A DNA stretch of 10,396 nt from DATIGJ01 sp035644155. Its GTDB lineage: Bacteria > Patescibacteriota > Microgenomatia > Levybacterales > UBA12049. Made by a program: the position numbers and the translations under genes. This document shows, one piece after another, positions 7,711 through 10,396 of this stretch. Positions within the stretch are counted from its first letter, which is position 1, and every line of letters begins with the position of its first letter. The notes beneath the pieces were generated by a model. It was not told where the DNA came from. It searched no databases and saw only the letters and a list, made by a program, of their open reading frames with translations. The stretch is from NCBI GenBank assembly GCA_035644155.1, contig DASQPC010000028.1, forward strand, positions 1-10,396, in the 5' to 3' direction.

Positions 7711-7716
7711 ATTATA
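7711..7716 (-). promoter_or_regulatory. -10 box of the CHASE3 gene, leaderless layout
   Basis: On the minus strand TATAATATAATCT precedes the ATG at 7703. The first TATAAT (7716 to 7711) ends 7 nt before the start codon, the same distance as at the delta-prime-like and aldo/keto reductase genes. The 11-nt core TATAATATAAT is identical to that in the pilB/delta-prime-like divergent region. No -35 box is obvious and no Shine-Dalgarno is adjacent to the ATG. Confidence 0.55.
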
Positions 7717-7775
7717 GAGAAACTGCTTTTAAAAGAAATTTCCTCCTCTTCTATATTTTCACTATAAAACAAAAA

Positions 7776-7805
7776 TTGCAAGTAGTAATAAAAGAGTAGT
7801 ATGAT
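7776..7805 (+). promoter_or_regulatory. Probable promoter of the pilin gene
   Basis: TTGCAA (7776-7781), an 18-nt spacer and TATGAT (7800-7805) form a recognisable sigma-70-type promoter. The -10 hexamer covers the first in-frame ATG (7801), so transcripts starting about 7812 would not include that codon. This is one reason for choosing a downstream pilin start. A TATAAA at 7763-7768 is a weaker alternative that would keep the 7801 start. Confidence 0.45.
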
Positions 7806-7827
7806 AAAAATATCTATGGATTTCTAC

Positions 7828-8301
7828 ATGCATACAAAAAGAGCAAAAGGATTTACTTTGATTGAGCTTCTCATTGTCATTACTATTGTAACAACACTTG
7901 CCGTTGTAGTTTTTGTTGCTGTAAATCCTGTACAGCGATTAAAAGACGCGCGAGATACAAGAAGAAGAACAGATGTCGATAATTTTTTGACAGCAGTTCT
8001 TCAATATGTAAATGATAATAAAGGCCAATTCCCCTCAGGAGTAACGACAGGAATGGCTGAAACACAAATAGGCACGGGACTTAGTGGCTGTAATCTTACT
8101 AATGCATCTTGCAGCATTATCCCAACTTCCTGTGTTGATTTTACTTCTTCTTTAGTAAAATATCTTAAGACGATTCCGCAAGATCCCAAAACCGGAAGCG
8201 CCTCTCAGACACAATACACCATCTCAGTTGATACCAATAATATTGTAACAATAAAAGCATGCGGCACAGAAGGAGCAACAGTTATTCAAGAATCTCGTTA
8301 G
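7828..8301 (+). CDS. Type IV pilin or pseudopilin with class III-type prepilin N-terminus
   Basis: From the chosen ATG the protein has 157 residues and opens with the eight-residue basic leader MHTKRAKG, followed by FTLIELLIVITIV. This is the prepilin peptidase site (cleavage after G) with the conserved Glu at mature position 5 and a single assembly helix. After the helix comes NPVQRLKDARDTRRRTDVDNFLTAVLQYVNDNKGQFP, the pilin alpha-1 C-terminal part typical of candidate-phylum pilins. The globular part has four cysteines (C97, C104, C111 and C154 in the longer numbering), probably two disulfides. In-frame ATGs also exist at 7801 and 7816. I prefer 7828 because of the standard leader length and because 7801 lies inside a -10 box. 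It would be assembled by PilB/PilC and retracted by PilT from the operon 3.6 kb away. It ends 2 nt from the convergent glycosidase stop. Confidence 0.9.
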   Translation: MHTKRAKGFTLIELLIVITIVTTLAVVVFVAVNPVQRLKDARDTRRRTDVDNFLTAVLQYVNDNKGQFPSGVTTGMAETQIGTGLSGCNLTNASCSIIPTSCVDFTSSLVKYLKTIPQDPKTGSASQTQYTISVDTNNIVTIKACGTEGATVIQESR

Positions 8302-8303
8302 GG

Positions 8304-9635
8304 TTATCTCCTCACAAACAACAATGCATTGGGGATATTTCTTCCAGGTCCTGCTTTGTAGCCTCCATACCAGAGCGCAGTTGATCCACCTTCATCCAGA
8401 TTCATTGCATCATCCATGCCAAGCGCTTTCATAACTTTGGCTGAGTCACCCATGGTCGCATTGTATACATCACCAATAAAAACAGTATTACCCTTGTGGG
8501 CAACAAATCCTCGCGGACCTTTGCTATTAAATTTTGGATCAGGGTTATCTGAGTAGACAATAGTGCCACCAGCAACTAGAAGAGGATAGTTAGAAATAAC
8601 AGCATCAACACCTGTATCTCGCCCCCATTCAAGCGCCCGGCCGACAACCCGCACAAAACCACTACCAAAAATAAACGCTGGATTATTGCTATAGACATTG
8701 TTATCTGAATTAAAATATTTTTTATTTTTATTCATAACTAATAAATCAAACGAATTTGTCTTCCCAGCACAACTTGGATAATCTGCAGGACAGAAATATG
8801 TCCCATTAATCCCAGCAAACGCTCCACTTCTTCCAACATAATCACCCAAAGACAAAACAGGACAATTATCATGACAATCACCATCTGATGCTGTATCAAC
8901 AATCACACGCGTTGATCCAATGTCGGCAGAAATAATAGCAACAGAAAAGGTGCCACCATCTGTTTGCACTGACTGGAAGCTATACCCACCACTTGGGGGC
9001 GTATTATTGACTGGCGGAGGAGGCCCACCTGATCCTCCAGCGCTTTGTGCCGCGGCGGCGGCAAGATCATCGTTTATTTTTTTAATTTTCCCATCAAGAT
9101 CGGCAAGGATACTTTCTGCTGTTGCATAGTGAAGGTCTGAAAGATTTTTGACAATTGACGCGTAGAGTTTTTCTAAATCATCTGTCTTTTGTTTTTGCAC
9201 TCTCAAATCCATGATTTTTTCATAGGAGCTAATACTATCTGTATATTCTGTATGCGTTTTATCGACATCTTTTTTCAGTTGTTGATTAATTTTGTATTGA
9301 TCTTGGTTCTTCAACGCCTGATAGGACTTTTGTGTTATCGTAAGGTTACTCGTTAATTGCTCTTTTTCAGAAGAGAGAACTCGTACCTGACTTTTTGTTT
9401 GTATTGTTTGGGAAATAAATACACCACCAATAAGAAGCACGACACTCACAACACTTGTGAATCCGATAAGAAGTTGCGTTTTTGAAAACCTTTTTAAAAA
9501 CAATTCCATAAAAAACTCAACCATTTTTATAATAATCAGGATAAAAAAGAAAAACAAGTATTTAAATCTTTGCCTCTCGTCTGAATCAATCTGAAAGATC
9601 AAGGCTTTGGAAGAATGTAGAAACACCTCCCGCAT
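8304..9635 (-). CDS. Membrane-anchored coiled-coil phosphodiester glycosidase (NAGPA/DUF2233 family)
   Basis: The longest frame has 443 residues. A membrane anchor lies at about 54-76. A charged, heptad-like stalk (about 80-190) follows, then an Ala/Gly/Pro linker (GGSGGPPPPVNNTPPSGG, 200-217) and the C-terminal catalytic domain (about 218-443). NAGPA-family marks are AGINGTYF (274-281), PLLVAGG (351-357), NLDEGGSTALW (412-422) and GRNIPNALLF (431-440). The family usually has NLDGGGS; here the second residue is Glu. Four cysteines lie in this domain (C254, C258, C282, C289). Relatives cleave sugar-phosphodiester bonds; the envelope polymer acted on here is unknown. The 9635 start has TAGGA 7 nt upstream and lies 12 nt after the M23 stop. 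ATGs at 9524 and 9509 (MELFLKRFSKTQLL) are serious alternatives, because they give a standard N-in signal anchor and follow a promoter-like sequence. Confidence 0.88.
   Translation of the reverse strand: MREVFLHSSKALIFQIDSDERQRFKYLFFFFILIIIKMVEFFMELFLKRFSKTQLLIGFTSVVSVVLLIGGVFISQTIQTKSQVRVLSSEKEQLTSNLTITQKSYQALKNQDQYKINQQLKKDVDKTHTEYTDSISSYEKIMDLRVQKQKTDDLEKLYASIVKNLSDLHYATAESILADLDGKIKKINDDLAAAAAQSAGGSGGPPPPVNNTPPSGGYSFQSVQTDGGTFSVAIISADIGSTRVIVDTASDGDCHDNCPVLSLGDYVGRSGAFAGINGTYFCPADYPSCAGKTNSFDLLVMNKNKKYFNSDNNVYSNNPAFIFGSGFVRVVGRALEWGRDTGVDAVISNYPLLVAGGTIVYSDNPDPKFNSKGPRGFVAHKGNTVFIGDVYNATMGDSAKVMKALGMDDAMNLDEGGSTALWYGGYKAGPGRNIPNALLFVRR
9529..9557 (-). promoter_or_regulatory. Promoter-like sequence inside the 5' part of the glycosidase frame
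   Basis: On the minus strand TTGTTT (9557 to 9552), a 17-nt spacer and TATTAT (9534 to 9529) match a sigma-70 promoter fairly well. The ATG at 9524 is only 4 nt beyond the -10 box, and the ATG at 9509 is 19 nt beyond. It would produce a short-leader transcript for a glycosidase starting at 9509. The local T-richness makes chance matches likely. Confidence 0.35.
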
Positions 9636-9642
9636 TTGATTT

Positions 9643-9647
9643 TCCTA
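9643..9647 (-). promoter_or_regulatory. Shine-Dalgarno motif for the 9635 start of the glycosidase
   Basis: TAGGA on the minus strand is followed by 7 nt and ATG at 9635, and directly follows the M23 stop codon (9650-9648). It is the best-placed Shine-Dalgarno in the window. It argues for translation from the longest frame on an M23-glycosidase transcript. Confidence 0.45.
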
Positions 9648-10396
9648 CTAATCCAACCAAAGATTGATATTTTTGACGCTTTGACTCATTGGATCTTGTC
9701 CACTTCCTGTCCAGCCATATGGATCAACACGTTGCCCCTGAGGATTGAGAACGCCCAAATGAAGATGCACCGGAAAAGCGGTATTACACCCAACATATAT
9801 TTTTTGCACTACATCAAAACACCCAGGCCCAAATCCACCAGCAGTTCCAAGAAGATCTCCTTTTTTGACAGTAAATGTGCCTACATTTTCCCCTTGGACA
9901 TTTTTTAACGGAGAAGTGTTCATATGGAGATACATTGATCGATAACCATTTGGATGTGTAATGATAATCGTATGATAAGAATTGACCTCCCAATTTAATG
10001 TCGCTATTCCTTCTGCATCAGCATAGACATTCCCTTTTGCTTCAAAATCAATGCCATCATGACCGTCATAACACAAAAGATTTTTAGGATTACCAGCAGC
10101 AAGGTAATGCCCGTTAATCTGAAAATTTTGAGGAACATTATTCGTTTTATTACTATTTGGTAAACACGGTGCAGTTCCAGAAACAGACCCTTGGCCTTTT
10201 TCTCCAGTATAGGCAACAGCGACACCATTCGGTTGGAACGGTTCTGTTGAATCATCTGCGATATTATTATGATCAAAAATTGCGTTAATCGGCAGATTCT
10301 TCACCGTAATTCCTGCCAATGGGCTTGAAAGAAACTGCATATTGGTACCCGTTGTTACCTTGATATCATCAAGCAAAACACCACTATCAAAACGCA
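9648..10396 (-). CDS. M23 family (LytM-type) metallopeptidase, 5' truncated by the window
   Basis: The frame is open through the window edge at 10396, so about 249 C-terminal residues are visible. The leucine at 10374-10376 is encoded by TTG, and there is no reason to start the protein there because the frame continues upstream as R-F-D-S-G-V. The start FDSGVLLDDIKVTTG resembles the last strand of an extracellular beta-sandwich or carbohydrate-binding domain, which is inference. The peptidase domain has the zinc motif HxxxD in GHDGIDF, the GYRSMYLHM strand and the second zinc motif HxH in VHLHLGV. Between LLGTAGGFGPG and VHLHL the usual short TGxSTGPH loop is replaced by a longer insert containing two cysteines; four cysteines are visible in all. 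M23 enzymes cleave peptidoglycan cross-bridges or stem peptides outside the cell. The glycosidase gene follows 12 nt downstream, suggesting one transcript. Confidence 0.88.
   Translation of the reverse strand, partial: RFDSGVLLDDIKVTTGTNMQFLSSPLAGITVKNLPINAIFDHNNIADDSTEPFQPNGVAVAYTGEKGQGSVSGTAPCLPNSNKTNNVPQNFQINGHYLAAGNPKNLLCYDGHDGIDFEAKGNVYADAEGIATLNWEVNSYHTIIITHPNGYRSMYLHMNTSPLKNVQGENVGTFTVKKGDLLGTAGGFGPGCFDVVQKIYVGCNTAFPVHLHLGVLNPQGQRVDPYGWTGSGQDPMSQSVKNINLWLD

Noticed and set aside
7742..7751. GAAGAGGAGG on the minus strand upstream of CHASE3
   Set aside because: No start codon follows at normal spacing and it lies upstream of the -10 box, so it would not be in the mRNA.
7540..7767. 75-residue plus-strand frame across the CHASE3 start and its promoter
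   Set aside because: The minus-strand CHASE3 match is decisive, and this frame has no domain or start signal.
8920..9129. 69-residue plus-strand frame opposite the glycosidase, including a poly-Ala and Pro/Gly-rich stretch
   Set aside because: It mirrors the Ala-rich stalk end and Pro-rich linker on the other strand; no promoter or start signal of its own.
9624..9631. GGGAGGTG on the minus strand, a near-perfect Shine-Dalgarno
   Set aside because: At usable spacing it is followed only by ATT, out of frame with the glycosidase, so it marks no credible start.
1..10396. Alternative genetic code with TGA as glycine or tryptophan
   Set aside because: All genes have expected lengths and domains with TGA treated as stop, and no frame is interrupted by an in-frame TGA.

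Overview
This AT-rich window reads like the genome of a small Gram-positive-type or candidate-phylum bacterium, most plausibly Patescibacteria (CPR). The grounds are a compact pilB-pilT-pilC block plus a separate pilin of the 'NPxxRLxDARDxRR' type common in that group, very tight gene packing, few Shine-Dalgarno motifs, a short delta-prime-like clamp-loader protein, and a standalone surface phosphodiester glycosidase beside an M23 peptidase. This assignment is inference; there is no rRNA or marker here to prove it. The standard code fits: every main frame is full length with TGA read as stop.

Layout. Positions 1-132 (+) hold the last 43 codons of a probable response-regulator receiver domain, ending 1 nt from the convergent pilC stop. 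Positions 134-4192 (-) are a type IV pilus motor operon: pilB (extension ATPase), pilT (retraction ATPase) and pilC (inner-membrane platform), spaced 7 and 2 nt apart. A 29-nt divergent promoter region separates pilB from a plus-strand run: a DNA polymerase III delta-prime-like protein, an aldo/keto reductase, and the AAA+ replication-repair factor RarA. Each of these three has its own -10 box 6-7 nt before the ATG, which suggests leaderless transcripts.

Next come a minus-strand two-TM CHASE3 protein lacking any output domain and, divergent from it, a type IV pilin or pseudopilin. Convergent with the pilin is a membrane-anchored, coiled-coil NAGPA-type phosphodiester glycosidase. An M23 (LytM) peptidase lies upstream of the glycosidase in the same direction; its 5' end runs off the window.

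Together the genes describe surface biology (pilus motor, pilin, a membrane sensor, two cell-envelope enzymes) wrapped around a short replication/repair and redox island. I see no mobile element, CRISPR array, tRNA, rRNA or obvious intrinsic terminator. No intergenic stretch exceeds about 125 nt. Nothing here amounts to a clearly new multi-gene system. The points most worth a second look are the uniform leaderless promoter layout, the orphan CHASE3 protein next to the pilin, and the glycosidase/peptidase pair with their paired cysteines.
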